A stretch of DNA of 64,000 nt. Origin: Bacteroides sp. 224. Lineage in GTDB: Bacteria; Bacteroidota; Bacteroidia; Bacteroidales; Bacteroidaceae. The notes beneath the pieces are model-generated. The model ran no database searches and had not been told where the DNA came from. It saw only the letters and a list, made by a program, of their open reading frames with translations. The position numbers and the translations under genes are program-made. Location: NCBI RefSeq assembly GCF_010500995.1, contig NZ_QVMK01000001.1, positions 62,001-126,000 on the forward strand, written 5' to 3'. Shown in pieces: positions 7,674-16,580 of this stretch (position 1 is the stretch's first letter; each line of letters starts with the position of its first letter).

Positions 7674-10169
7674 TTATTTATTATGTGGAACAACACTCTT
7701 CCTTACCCTCACCAACAACACAATCACCCCAACCAGCAACAGCCCCAACCCAATATACGCAATGGTTTCCGTTACCTTCAGGCTTGTTGGTTTAAACGTC
7801 ATTTCTACGGTATGCTTTCCGGCAGGGATGTTGACTGCACGAAGAATATAATCTGCCCGGCCTATTTCTGCCGGCTGTCCGTCGATGGTGACTTTCCATC
7901 CCGGGTAGTATATTTCGGAGAATACGGCGATGGCATCTTTGGCCGAGTTCGTTTCGTATACCAACTGATTGGGCTCGTAGCTTTTCAGTGTGATGGAAGA
8001 AAGAGAATCCTTATAACTTTCCGTAGCTCCTTTCAATGCCTCTTTGAAGCGCACGTCTACCACAGCGGTTTCTAAAGGCTGAATGGTGTTTAGTGCATCT
8101 ATTTCCTCATTGGCATTATCCACATACTTAATGTTATCTACAAACCATGCATTGCCGTAGGCGTGTGGATTTTCGAGGGGGAAAGTTTCTCCTTCTTTAC
8201 CTGCTGCAAAGATGAAGTATTTCGTATTCAGCATATTTAAAACCCGGAAGGAAGCCGGATTAACCAACTCCATATCGCCACCGGCTTTGCTTACTTCGCT
8301 GTAAATTGTTTGAATCTCTTTGGAGATGTGGCGTTCAATCATCTGCTGATAGCGCAAAAGTTTGGCGGCATGATATCCTCCTACACTCTTATGCCAGTAA
8401 GAGGTATTATTCTCGTTGAAGGTATTGGAAGCAAGATTCAACACGCGATAGTCTTTTGATTCATCTTGCAAAATAAATTTGTCGGAAGATGTTTGGCTAA
8501 AGGTTTCGGTTTTTACTTTGGCCGGCTTAAACTTTTCATCGTTCAGGTAGCGTTTGTTTACTCCCCACATATCTACCAAACACAGTATGGCTATACCTGC
8601 CAGCACATAAGCTCCTTTCAACTTTTTAGAAGTATAGGCAAATAACAGGGCGCAACCGATAGCGATGATAAAGAAACTACGCCATGCATCGGAAGTGAAG
8701 AGGTGAATACGCATTTCCTCCAGATTGCTCAAAACCTGTCCGAGCTGATTGCCGGGGATGCCGTTTTGCAAAGCTGCCATCTCTTGCGAAGAGATGTAAG
8801 ATGAAAAGAAGAATCGCGGAGCAATGGCAAAGAGTAAAGCCAAGCCTGCTGTCAACCCCAAACTGATATAAAAGTATTTACGCTGTTCTTTTAGTATCTG
8901 CGGACGGTCGAATACCTCTTTCAATGCCAGAATAGCCAGCAAGGGTATGGTAAATTCGGCAATCACCAGAATAGAAGAAACCGCACGGAACTTATTATAG
9001 AAGGGAACATAATCGATAAAGAAATCGGTGAACCCCATGAAGTTGTGCCCCCACGATAGCAGAATGGAGAATACGGTAGCTGCCAAGAGTGCCCATTTCA
9101 TAGGACCTTTTACAATGAAAAGCCCCAGAACGAAGAGCATCAATACAAAGGCTCCTACATATACAGGACCCTGTGTGCCGGGTTGCTCTCCCCAATATTG
9201 TGTCAGTTGCTTATACAAATCCACGTACATGGGTTTGCCTTTTTCCATAGCCTTTTTGCTCTTAATCAATGGAATAGAAGCACCCCCTTTGGTGTTGGGC
9301 ACAAGCAGCGTAAAGGTTTCGCCTATGCCGTAGCTCCATGCCGTGATGTAGCCTTTATCTAAGCCACCACTTGCCTGATCGCTCTTTCCTGTTTCTACCA
9401 GTTCATTCTTGCCTCTCATGGTTTCTTTACTATACTCGTAGGTATGGTAAAGGTTAGGGAGATTGATGGCTACACCCACCAAAGCGGCTATTATCAACAC
9501 ACCACTTGCTTTGAAAAAATGGGGGAGCGTTTTACTTTTGTAAGCCTCCACAAAGTAGGCAATCACCATAAAGAGGATAACGAACAAGAAGTAATAAGTC
9601 ATTTGCACATGGTTGGAAAGCACCTGCAAGGCGGCAAACAGAGCAGCAAGCAGTCCTCCCGCCAGATATTTGCCCCTATATGCCAATACAATGCCGGCAA
9701 TGGTGGGCGGAATATAGGCCAGTGTGATGAACTTCCAAAGGTGTCCGGCAAATATCAATATAAAGAAGTATGACGAAAATCCCCAAAAAATGCCTCCTAT
9801 GGCCGAGAGCCAGGCCGAAACCCCAAACGCCCTCAACAGGATGAAGAATCCTAACATCATGATAAACACCAACCAAGCACTACCCGGCAAGAAGAGGTGA
9901 TAAGCCTTTTCTACGCTTCTTAGCGTGTTTGTTGAGTCGTAACTGGGCGATATCTGATAGGTGGGCATACCTCCGAAGAGGGAGTTAGTCCAACGAGTAC
10001 GCTCTCCGGTGCGTTCATAATATTCTTTGGCTTCATGCCCTGCACCTGCACCTGCCACAGTGTCGTGGTGAAATAAGGTTCGTCCCTCTATCACAGCCGG
10101 GAAGAAATAGGCAATGGAGATGATTACAAAGGCAAGGATGACGATTAGGTCGGGGAGGTACTTCTTCAT
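7674..10169 (-). CDS. YfhO family membrane protein
   Basis: An 831-residue polytopic inner-membrane protein. The first helix (IVILAFVIISIAYFFPAVI) is followed by a large periplasmic loop with the conserved FHHDTVAGAGAGHEAKEYYERTG. Roughly a dozen hydrophobic segments extend to residue ~560, with a periplasmic domain (~560-790) containing YYPGWKVTIDGQ and a last helix near the C-terminus. This is the YfhO architecture (GT-C-like fold), linked in Firmicutes to glycosylation of cell-surface polymers. The substrate in Bacteroides is not known to me. An array of 7-bp words begins immediately at its start codon, so its ribosome-binding region lies within that repeat. Confidence 0.85.
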   Translation of the reverse strand: MKKYLPDLIVILAFVIISIAYFFPAVIEGRTLFHHDTVAGAGAGHEAKEYYERTGERTRWTNSLFGGMPTYQISPSYDSTNTLRSVEKAYHLFLPGSAWLVFIMMLGFFILLRAFGVSAWLSAIGGIFWGFSSYFFILIFAGHLWKFITLAYIPPTIAGIVLAYRGKYLAGGLLAALFAALQVLSNHVQMTYYFLFVILFMVIAYFVEAYKSKTLPHFFKASGVLIIAALVGVAINLPNLYHTYEYSKETMRGKNELVETGKSDQASGGLDKGYITAWSYGIGETFTLLVPNTKGGASIPLIKSKKAMEKGKPMYVDLYKQLTQYWGEQPGTQGPVYVGAFVLMLFVLGLFIVKGPMKWALLAATVFSILLSWGHNFMGFTDFFIDYVPFYNKFRAVSSILVIAEFTIPLLAILALKEVFDRPQILKEQRKYFYISLGLTAGLALLFAIAPRFFFSSYISSQEMAALQNGIPGNQLGQVLSNLEEMRIHLFTSDAWRSFFIIAIGCALLFAYTSKKLKGAYVLAGIAILCLVDMWGVNKRYLNDEKFKPAKVKTETFSQTSSDKFILQDESKDYRVLNLASNTFNENNTSYWHKSVGGYHAAKLLRYQQMIERHISKEIQTIYSEVSKAGGDMELVNPASFRVLNMLNTKYFIFAAGKEGETFPLENPHAYGNAWFVDNIKYVDNANEEIDALNTIQPLETAVVDVRFKEALKGATESYKDSLSSITLKSYEPNQLVYETNSAKDAIAVFSEIYYPGWKVTIDGQPAEIGRADYILRAVNIPAGKHTVEMTFKPTSLKVTETIAYIGLGLLLVGVIVLLVRVRKSVVPHNK

Positions 10170-10310
10170 AGGAGTTAGGAGTTACGAGTTAGGAGTTACA
10201 AGTTACAAGTTACGAGTTACGGGTTACGAGTTACGGGTTACAAGTTACGAGTTATGAAGTGTTCTACTTTCTATTCGTAACTCGTAACTCGTAACTTGTA
10301 ACTCGTAACT
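10170..10310. repeat. Inverted arrays of the heptamer GTTACGA
   Basis: The left arm (10170-10253) is twelve contiguous 7-bp words, read as ACGAGTT, ACGGGTT, ACAAGTT or AGGAGTT. A decayed word and an 18-bp spacer follow, then four and a half words of the complement, AACTCGT (10279-10310). The arms can form a long hairpin. The array lies between ahcY and yfhO, both on the minus strand, and touches the yfhO start codon. Confidence 0.92.
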
Positions 10311-10317
10311 AAATCAA

Positions 10318-11736
10318 TTAATATCTATAATGCTCCGCCTTATAAGGCCCATCCACCTGAACGCCGATGTAGGCAGCTTGTTCGGGGGTTAGTTTAGAGA
10401 GTTTGGCTCCAATCTTTTCGAGGTGTAGGCGTGCTACTTCTTCGTCCAGATATTTAGGCAGGCGGTATACGTTGATGGCGTGTTCTTTGTTATAGAGTTC
10501 TATTTGCGCCAGTGTTTGGTTGGTGAATGAGTTGCTCATCACGAACGAGGGATGCCCTGTGGCACAACCCAGATTTACCAAACGGCCATCGGCCAAGAGG
10601 ATGATAGAATGCCCGTCGGGGAAGAAATAACGATCTACCTGCGGTTTGATGTTAACGGCTTTGATGCCGGGGTAATGTTTCAACGCATCTACCTGTATTT
10701 CGTTATCGAAGTGACCGATGTTGCACACGATGGCTTGGTCTTTCATCTTCTCTATATGGTCTATGCGGATTACGTCGATATTGCCGGTGGTGGTCACAAA
10801 TATGTTTCCTTCGGCGCAGGCATCTTCCATGGTTACTACTTCGAAGCCTTCCATGGCGGCTTGCAGGGCACAGATGGGGTCTATTTCTGTTACCAGAACG
10901 CGTGCTCCGTAAGATCTCATGGAGTGGGCGCAACCTTTACCTACGTCGCCATATCCACATACTACTACTACTTTTCCGGCAATCATCACGTCGGTGGCGC
11001 GTTTAATGCCATCTGCCAATGATTCGCGGCAGCCGTATAGGTTGTCGAATTTAGACTTTGTTACCGAATCGTTTACATTATAGGCCGGGAAAAGCAACTT
11101 TCCTTCTTCCTGCATCTGATACAAGCGATGCACTCCGGTGGTGGTTTCTTCCGAAACTCCGCGTACTTCGGGTGCTATGCGATGCCATCGATTTTCATCT
11201 TCATTTAGAACTTTTTTTAGAATCTTATAGAGTTCAACTTCATCTTCGGCTGTAACGATTTTGTCTAAAATGGAAGCGTCTTTTTCGGCTTCGTATCCTA
11301 CGTGAATCATCATGGTTGCATCGCCTCCGTCGTCTACAATAACGTTGGGGCCTTTACCGCCGGCAAAGTTCAGGGCTTGCAGCGTGCACCACCAGTAGTC
11401 TTCCAGTGTTTCGCCTTTCCAGGCATACACGGCTACTCCCGATGCAGCAATGGCAGCGGCAGCATGATCTTGCGTAGAGTAAATATTGCACGAGCACCAG
11501 CGCACTTCTGCGCCTAAGGCAACCAGTGTTTCTATAAGCACGGCTGTTTGAATGGTCATGTGAAGAGATCCCATGATGCGTGCTCCTTGCAGGGGTTTGG
11601 ATTCTCCATACTTTTCGCGAAGAGCCATAAGGCCGGGCATTTCTTGTTCTGCCAAGTCGATTTCCTTGCGACCGAAGTCGGCAAGCGTAATGTCTGCCAC
11701 TTTATAGGGCAGCGTAGAGAATAATTGTGTGGACAT
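10318..11736 (-). CDS. ahcY: Adenosylhomocysteinase
   Basis: A 472-residue NAD-dependent enzyme of the methyl cycle that splits S-adenosylhomocysteine to adenosine and homocysteine. The catalytic domain shows [17 protein letters not shown] and DDGGDATM, the Rossmann motif is [14 protein letters not shown] (~258), and the protein ends in the family's HYRY tail, which contributes to the neighbouring subunit's NAD site. NIGHFDNEI and [18 protein letters not shown] segments (here GHPSFVMSN) are conserved. Length is normal. It appears to be a single-gene unit with its own promoter. Confidence 0.97.
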   Translation of the reverse strand: MSTQLFSTLPYKVADITLADFGRKEIDLAEQEMPGLMALREKYGESKPLQGARIMGSLHMTIQTAVLIETLVALGAEVRWCSCNIYSTQDHAAAAIAASGVAVYAWKGETLEDYWWCTLQALNFAGGKGPNVIVDDGGDATMMIHVGYEAEKDASILDKIVTAEDEVELYKILKKVLNEDENRWHRIAPEVRGVSEETTTGVHRLYQMQEEGKLLFPAYNVNDSVTKSKFDNLYGCRESLADGIKRATDVMIAGKVVVVCGYGDVGKGCAHSMRSYGARVLVTEIDPICALQAAMEGFEVVTMEDACAEGNIFVTTTGNIDVIRIDHIEKMKDQAIVCNIGHFDNEIQVDALKHYPGIKAVNIKPQVDRYFFPDGHSIILLADGRLVNLGCATGHPSFVMSNSFTNQTLAQIELYNKEHAINVYRLPKYLDEEVARLHLEKIGAKLSKLTPEQAAYIGVQVDGPYKAEHYRY

Positions 11737-11762
11737 ATTAATATATTATTGTATAAACATCG

Positions 11763-11770
11763 CAAACTTA
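11763..11770 (-). promoter_or_regulatory. -7 box for ahcY
   Basis: On the minus strand TAAGTTTG fits TAnnTTTG exactly, 26 bp before the ahcY start. A weak GTTTA lies at about the -33 distance. Confidence 0.5.
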
Positions 11771-11841
11771 CATAAAAATTGCGATTTATAAACGAGTTGA
11801 ATAAGAAATAATTAATGAACACAGAGTCACTTTTTACTAAC

Positions 11842-12612
11842 CTACATCGCCGATGTCGTTTTCTTAATAATGTTGTATAACTGTCTGATTTCGTTTACGT
11901 GCAATTGGAAGTCTCTGTATTCGGGCGACGGGTTCAGTGAGTGAAACGTAATCATTCCTGTTTCCACATCATGATCTACCATTTGTTTGCACAAAATGCC
12001 GTTTTGGGTTACTACAATCCAGTAAGGGTAATCGCGATATCTTAATTTACTTGTCCATAAATCGCGACTTAGCTCGCGTGCCAATACAAGGTCGCCTTGT
12101 GAGATGCTGTTTTTTGTGTCGTCATCCATGCTGTCTCCTTTAATTTCGAAAGCCACATAGCGACCATGAGCAATGCGGTCTACTATAAAATCGACCTCGC
12201 TCCAGGGTTCGTATTGTGCAGAATAATCGCCGGTGTCACTTAGGTAACGCGCGTATGCATTATAGGGCACTAATGGAACTCTCATTATGAAATGATCGCC
12301 ATCTGTCTCAAAATACTTATTGCCCGATTTGGTAACGAGAAACGGTTTTTCTGTATCATCGTTTGCATGAGTTGCCGAAAGGGCGGGTGCTTTCACCATA
12401 TCGCCTTCTCCTGCTATTAACCATTCCGGCGAAATGTCGTCGAAAGTTTCTATAATTTTGCTAATCAACCCAAGGTCTACTGCTTTTCTCCTTCCATTCA
12501 GGTAGTTATGAAAAGTAGAATAGTTAAAACCTACCTTTGCGCAAAACTCTCTGTTAGTCAGCTGTTTATATTCGAGTAGAGTTTTAATTCGCTCAACGAC
12601 AGTTGTTTTCAT
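11842..12612 (-). CDS. LexA-like phage repressor (HTH plus S24 peptidase)
   Basis: A 256-residue transcriptional repressor. The N-terminal helix-turn-helix (residues ~8-60) includes TNREFCAKVGFNYSTFHNYLNGRR. The C-terminal half is an S24 peptidase/LexA domain: GDSM (~158) provides the nucleophilic Ser and CKQMV (~212) the general-base Lys. Proteins of this kind cleave themselves when RecA is activated and so release their operators. It faces the DUF4373/primase-helicase/DUF4248/HU genes across a 143-bp spacer with several TTGCAA boxes, the usual layout of a phage or mobile-element switch. Self-cleavage is inferred from the Ser-Lys pair. Confidence 0.88.
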   Translation of the reverse strand: MKTTVVERIKTLLEYKQLTNREFCAKVGFNYSTFHNYLNGRRKAVDLGLISKIIETFDDISPEWLIAGEGDMVKAPALSATHANDDTEKPFLVTKSGNKYFETDGDHFIMRVPLVPYNAYARYLSDTGDYSAQYEPWSEVDFIVDRIAHGRYVAFEIKGDSMDDDTKNSISQGDLVLARELSRDLWTSKLRYRDYPYWIVVTQNGILCKQMVDHDVETGMITFHSLNPSPEYRDFQLHVNEIRQLYNIIKKTTSAM

Positions 12613-12755
12613 TTTCTTGTTATTTAGAATTTGTATAAATATAGCCTATTAGCCGAATTTGCAATATTGAGTGTTGTGCAATTGAATATTTAACAATACT
12701 TTTGCAAAGTCAATTGCAAATATAAGAAATTAATTCAAAATTTAAAAGAATTCGT
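12613..12755. promoter_or_regulatory. Divergent promoter/operator region of the replication module
   Basis: Rightward: TACTTTTG (12697-12704) fits TAnnTTTG, with TTG (12674-12676) 20 bp upstream as -33. Leftward: TATATTTA on the minus strand resembles a -7 box, with a TTG 18 bp away. Three TTGCAA boxes (12659, 12702, 12714) and the dyad GCAATTG (12678-12684)/CAATTGC (12711-12717) overlap or flank the rightward -7. They are candidate operators for the S24 repressor. Confidence 0.55.
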
Positions 12756-13646
12756 ATGAAAACCTTTATCCCTATTGAATGTGATATCTTTGACAACAAC
12801 CGCATGAGCGCCTTAATTAACGATATGGGGCCTGTTGGTTATGGTATCTACATGATTCTTCTCGTTGAAATACGCAACAGAGAAGATTACGTTGTCGACT
12901 CCGAAACATTGAAGGTAATTGCCAGAAAGTATGGCATTCGACGCAAAATGATGGAGCAAGTGTTGTATAACTATGAGTTGTTCGTTGTAGATAGAATGCC
13001 GGATGACTGTGTATTGGTGTCTTCGGATTACGTAAGCAGAGTGATGCGAAACTACAACGAGAAGGTAGCCAAATGCAGTATTGCCGGTAAAAAGAGTGCC
13101 GAAAAACGCAAGGCTCAAACTCAACGTCCGTTGAAATCCGTTGCAACAAAAGAAAAGAACATAAAAGAAAAGAAAACAACAACAAAAGAAATAAAGAAAG
13201 TTGCTGTTGTTGATGATGTTCCTTTCTTGGGTATAAATTCTTGGAGGAATTATTTGGAAGAGGCGCTTAATGATGATTCATGGCTGGAATGTCAAGGCAT
13301 GCATTCGGGGTTGGGAACACGCTTCTTGCAATACCAGAGGCACATTATCGACTTATTTGCCAAGCATGTAACTACTCACGGCAAAGAATATGAATTAAAT
13401 TCCGTAGCCGAGGTAAAGTACTACTTCGCCAACTTCATTCGGCAAGGTACCCCTACCTGCAAGCGAATAGCCGAAGAACTTGAGGCACTCTGTAAGAACC
13501 AGGAGGAAGAGAATCCTTATCGATTCGAATTTATTGATCCTGAAACGGGGCAACGAACTTTTCAGGGTATTGTAATCCCTGCCGATGCCCCGCCGCGACC
13601 AAACGACAATGTAACTTGGGTGCCATCACTGAAGAAGTGGGCGTAG
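12756..13646 (+). CDS. DUF4373 (Lin1244/Lin1753-like) replication-associated protein
   Basis: A 296-residue protein whose first ~100 residues (MKTFIPIECDIFDNNRMSAL, YGIYMILLVEIRN, ARKYGIRRKMMEQVL, SSDYVSRVMRNYNEK) match the DUF4373 domain found at the N-terminus of phage and plasmid replication-initiation proteins. A Lys/Thr-rich linker follows (~125-150). The rest (SWLECQGMHSGLGTRFLQYQ..., YYFANFIRQG) resembles the C-terminal part of these proteins in Bacteroides but has no catalytic motif I can name. It precedes a primase-helicase, so a role in origin recognition or helicase loading is likely. The function is inferred. Confidence 0.75.
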   Translation: MKTFIPIECDIFDNNRMSALINDMGPVGYGIYMILLVEIRNREDYVVDSETLKVIARKYGIRRKMMEQVLYNYELFVVDRMPDDCVLVSSDYVSRVMRNYNEKVAKCSIAGKKSAEKRKAQTQRPLKSVATKEKNIKEKKTTTKEIKKVAVVDDVPFLGINSWRNYLEEALNDDSWLECQGMHSGLGTRFLQYQRHIIDLFAKHVTTHGKEYELNSVAEVKYYFANFIRQGTPTCKRIAEELEALCKNQEEENPYRFEFIDPETGQRTFQGIVIPADAPPRPNDNVTWVPSLKKWA

Positions 13647-13754
13647 AAACAGGAAAACAACACTTCTTTTAAGGAGAAGGAACCTTTCATTGCACACAAA
13701 AAGATATTTTATTCAACACAAAAGAGCGATTTAATAATCACAAACAGACATAAT

Positions 13755-15458
13755 ATGATTAACTTTAGTAAATTAGGGATCGACACCCACGGCCGTACAA
13801 GCGGCCATATTAAAACCTACTGCCCCAAATGCAGACCTACCCGCAAAAACAAGGCCGACAAGCCACTGAGTGTGAACATCGACACCGGAGTTTATTATTG
13901 CCACTACTGCGGAGAGGGTGGAACGGCCAAAGAAAAGGCTACTCGAACCGCTTCCGTTTATACCCCTGTTCCTCCGGTTGCCACCTCCACTACTACCCGT
14001 GTGCCTTTGGTGGCCATGCATCGCGAATGGCTACATGCGCAGCGTGGCATTTCTAACGAGGCGATGGATGCCCTTAGGCTGACCTCTGCCGTGGAATACA
14101 TGCCGCAAAGTCGCACCAAGGAATCTTGCATCTGCTTTAATTATTACGAGAACGGGGTGTTGGTGAATACCAAGTTTCGCACACCCGACAAAAAGTTTAA
14201 GATGCAGCAAGGAGCCGAACTCATTCCGTACAACATAGATGCTATACGAGATGCGGAAACATGCATCATTTGCGAAGGCGAAATAGATGCCCTGTCGTTC
14301 GTTACTGCCGGATTCGACTCCGTAATATCCGTTCCGAGCGGTGCCAATACCAACCTGAACTGGCTGGAAAGGTTTCTGCCTACTCACTTTGATAACAAAA
14401 AGACCATCTACATAGCCGCCGATTATGATCGCAAAGGGATTGAGCTCCGAAACGAACTGATTCGCCGTTTGGGTGCAGGGCGCTGCCGCATTGTTTCGTA
14501 TGCCGAGGGCTGTAAAGATGCCAACGAGAATCTGCTTAAACACGGAGCAGACAGCCTGAAACTCTTGATTGGATTAGCCTTGGAGCCACCCTTGGAAGGT
14601 GCCTTTACTTTTCAGGACATTGCCGATGAGATGCGTGCCATATTCGAGAACGGACTGGAACGCGGAGCAGAAACCGGTTGGACTAACTTTGATGAATGTT
14701 GTACCTTCGAAACAGGGCGGCTTTGTGTGGTTACAGGCGTGCCCGGTTGCGGAAAATCCGAATTTGTAGATGAATTGGTATTGCGCCTCAACCTGAAACA
14801 TGGATGGAAAGCAGCCTATTTCAGTCCCGAGAACATGCCCCTGGCTTACCATCTGCGTAAACTGGCGGAAAAGGTTTCGGGGTGCAAATTCGAACCAAGC
14901 AGCCTCCCGGAAAACCTTTATGGCAGCGTATGCAATTACCTGACCGAGAATATTACTTCCATTCTTCCGCCCAATAATTATACGCTGGACAATATTTTGG
15001 CAACTGCCGAATCGCTCGTTGTTCGTAAAGGCATCCGCTTGTTGGTTATCGACCCGTACAATCGGTTGGAGCATCAAATTCCACCTAACACCACAGAAAC
15101 GCAGTACATCAGTGCGCAACTGGATAGCATGACCAATTTTGCCCAACGACACAATTGCCTCATTATACTGGTGGCCCATCCCCGTAAAATGAATCGGGAG
15201 CAAGGACAGAAGAAGGAAACTAAGCCCACTTTGTACGACGTTAACGGCTCTGCCAACTTTTACAACAAATGCGATTTCGGGTTGATCGTCGATCGCGATC
15301 GCGAAGCAGGCGTCACCTACGTAGATGCCAAGAAGGTGAAGTTTCGTCATTTGGGACAAGGAGGGGTCAGCACATTTGTGTACAACCTAACAAATGGAAG
15401 ATACACGCCCTGTCTTCCCGGTAAGGGCGTGGTGTATGATAACGGGAGTTGGATTTAA
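13755..15458 (+). CDS. Phage-type primase-helicase (zinc finger, Toprim, RecA-like)
   Basis: A 567-residue protein with the layout of T7 gp4/Twinkle. A zinc ribbon (YCPKC at ~22, YCHYC at ~54) leads to a Toprim domain with CEGEIDALS (~177) and YIAADYDRKG (~222), which supply the Glu and DxD metal ligands. The C-terminal DnaB-like ATPase has Walker A GVPGCGKSEF (~334) and Walker B LLVIDPYN (~432), then ILVAHPRKMNRE and DVNGSANFYNKCDF. It should unwind DNA and perhaps prime it. The zinc finger and Toprim metal residues are present, so primase activity is plausible. It is the core of the module; one gene lies between it and the repressor spacer, and DUF4248 follows. Confidence 0.88.
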   Translation: MINFSKLGIDTHGRTSGHIKTYCPKCRPTRKNKADKPLSVNIDTGVYYCHYCGEGGTAKEKATRTASVYTPVPPVATSTTTRVPLVAMHREWLHAQRGISNEAMDALRLTSAVEYMPQSRTKESCICFNYYENGVLVNTKFRTPDKKFKMQQGAELIPYNIDAIRDAETCIICEGEIDALSFVTAGFDSVISVPSGANTNLNWLERFLPTHFDNKKTIYIAADYDRKGIELRNELIRRLGAGRCRIVSYAEGCKDANENLLKHGADSLKLLIGLALEPPLEGAFTFQDIADEMRAIFENGLERGAETGWTNFDECCTFETGRLCVVTGVPGCGKSEFVDELVLRLNLKHGWKAAYFSPENMPLAYHLRKLAEKVSGCKFEPSSLPENLYGSVCNYLTENITSILPPNNYTLDNILATAESLVVRKGIRLLVIDPYNRLEHQIPPNTTETQYISAQLDSMTNFAQRHNCLIILVAHPRKMNREQGQKKETKPTLYDVNGSANFYNKCDFGLIVDRDREAGVTYVDAKKVKFRHLGQGGVSTFVYNLTNGRYTPCLPGKGVVYDNGSWI

Positions 15459-15481
15459 CCTCAAGCAATAACTACTTAATT

Positions 15482-15736
15482 ATGGAAACAAAAGAAATAA
15501 GAAAACAGGCTATGGCGAACTTAAAAAAGGGAATCCGTAGTTTTACCCGTACCGAACTGGCGGCCATGTATCTGCCGCATTTAAGCAAATCGGTGGCATT
15601 AAAGCACTTTAACCTGTGGCTGAAAACCAACAATGAATTGCAGGAAAAGTTATCGGAATCGGGAGCTACCGACCGCACCCGTCGGTTCAGTCCACAGCAA
15701 GTACAATACATCTTCGATACATTCGAAGAACCTTAA
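15482..15736 (+). CDS. DUF4248 protein
   Basis: An 84-residue protein starting at METKEIRKQAMANLKKG. An upstream start at 15449 would overlap the helicase gene and is not needed. The body (SFTRTELAAMYLPHLSKSVA, FNLWLKTN, RRFSPQQVQYIFDTFEEP) matches DUF4248, a small helical family very common in Bacteroides. There it usually accompanies an HU-like gene and a replication or VirE-like gene. A winged-helix-like DNA-binding role is possible, but no function is established. Confidence 0.85.
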   Translation: METKEIRKQAMANLKKGIRSFTRTELAAMYLPHLSKSVALKHFNLWLKTNNELQEKLSESGATDRTRRFSPQQVQYIFDTFEEP

Positions 15737-15909
15737 CTCGCAATAACTCGCAATTCGCTTTCGTTTGACGCAACTTGCAGATACCCTTTATTTTCTTCTT
15801 TGTACCTTTACATCATAATCGGAAAGCACAAAGTACAGGGCCCGTTCTTAGCAAACCGATTGGAGAGAGAAAGAGTATTTAATGATTTAATTTTTAAACA
15901 CAACACAAC

Positions 15910-16416
15910 ATGACAGTATTATTAAAACGTTGCTTGCGCAACAAGTTTCTGGGCGATTCAACTTCGCCGTTGCTTTATTACTTAAAACCCGAACCGGGTA
16001 GTTTCCGCATCCGTACGCTGAGTGATATCAGTAAAGATATTGAGCTGACCGGTGCTTTGAGTCGGGAGGATGTAAACCATGTAATCCATGCCGCCACCCG
16101 CCGCATCAAAGCCATACTTACCGACGGCGACAAGGTGAAGATGGATGGACTTGGCACTTTCTACATCACCTTCAACTGCAAAGGCACGGAGGAAGAAAAG
16201 GATTGCACCGTTCGCAACATCCACAAAGTAAACATTCGTTTTAAAGCAGACCCCACTCTTCGTTTGGTAAACGAAAGTACCGCCACAACACGCGGAGCAG
16301 ATAATAATGTGAGGTTTGCAATCAAAGGCGAAACAACCACCACCGATGCAGGTGTTAACCCCGGAGGAAATGATTCCGGTGGCGGCGGAGATGAGTTTAT
16401 TGATCCGTCGGCGTAA
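15910..16416 (+). CDS. HU-like DNA-binding protein
   Basis: A 168-residue member of the HU/IHF superfamily in its long Bacteroides form. A non-canonical N-terminus (KPEPGSFRIRTLSDISKDIE) precedes the HU core with LTDGDKVKMDGLGTFYITF and the beta-arm region. The tail is rich in Gly and acidic (NPGGNDSGGGGDEF). It probably bends or coats DNA of the element. In many Bacteroides genomes this gene is followed by an N-acetylmuramoyl-L-alanine amidase; here there is none, only a hairpin and an acyl-CoA ligase on the other strand. A 173-bp gap to DUF4248 suggests its own promoter. Confidence 0.85.
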   Translation: MTVLLKRCLRNKFLGDSTSPLLYYLKPEPGSFRIRTLSDISKDIELTGALSREDVNHVIHAATRRIKAILTDGDKVKMDGLGTFYITFNCKGTEEEKDCTVRNIHKVNIRFKADPTLRLVNESTATTRGADNNVRFAIKGETTTTDAGVNPGGNDSGGGGDEFIDPSA

Positions 16417-16472
16417 AAGGGGGAAATTATGGAGTAGCTAATCGATGTCTGTCTATGCAGTATAGAGATGGG

Positions 16473-16558
16473 TACGCGGAAAAAGCAGAATGAGCGGATA
16501 AACGCGGAAAGAATATTATACTTCCGCGTTCTTCCGCTCATTCCGTTTTTTCCGCGTA
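16473..16558. repeat. 37-bp inverted repeat hairpin
   Basis: 16473-16509 pairs with 16522-16558, 33 of 37 positions matching by hand, around a 12-base AT-rich loop. The arms consist of GCGGAA-type words (TACGCGGAAAAA, GAGCGGA, ACGCGGAA). It lies between the converging HU and acyl-CoA ligase genes and may end both transcripts, though no clear T-run follows. Confidence 0.85.
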
Positions 16559-16580
16559 TCAATAAATATATTTATCTTTC

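Noticed and set aside
15449..15481. Upstream start for the DUF4248 gene
   Set aside because: It would overlap the helicase gene and add residues absent from the family; the ATG at 15482 fits better.
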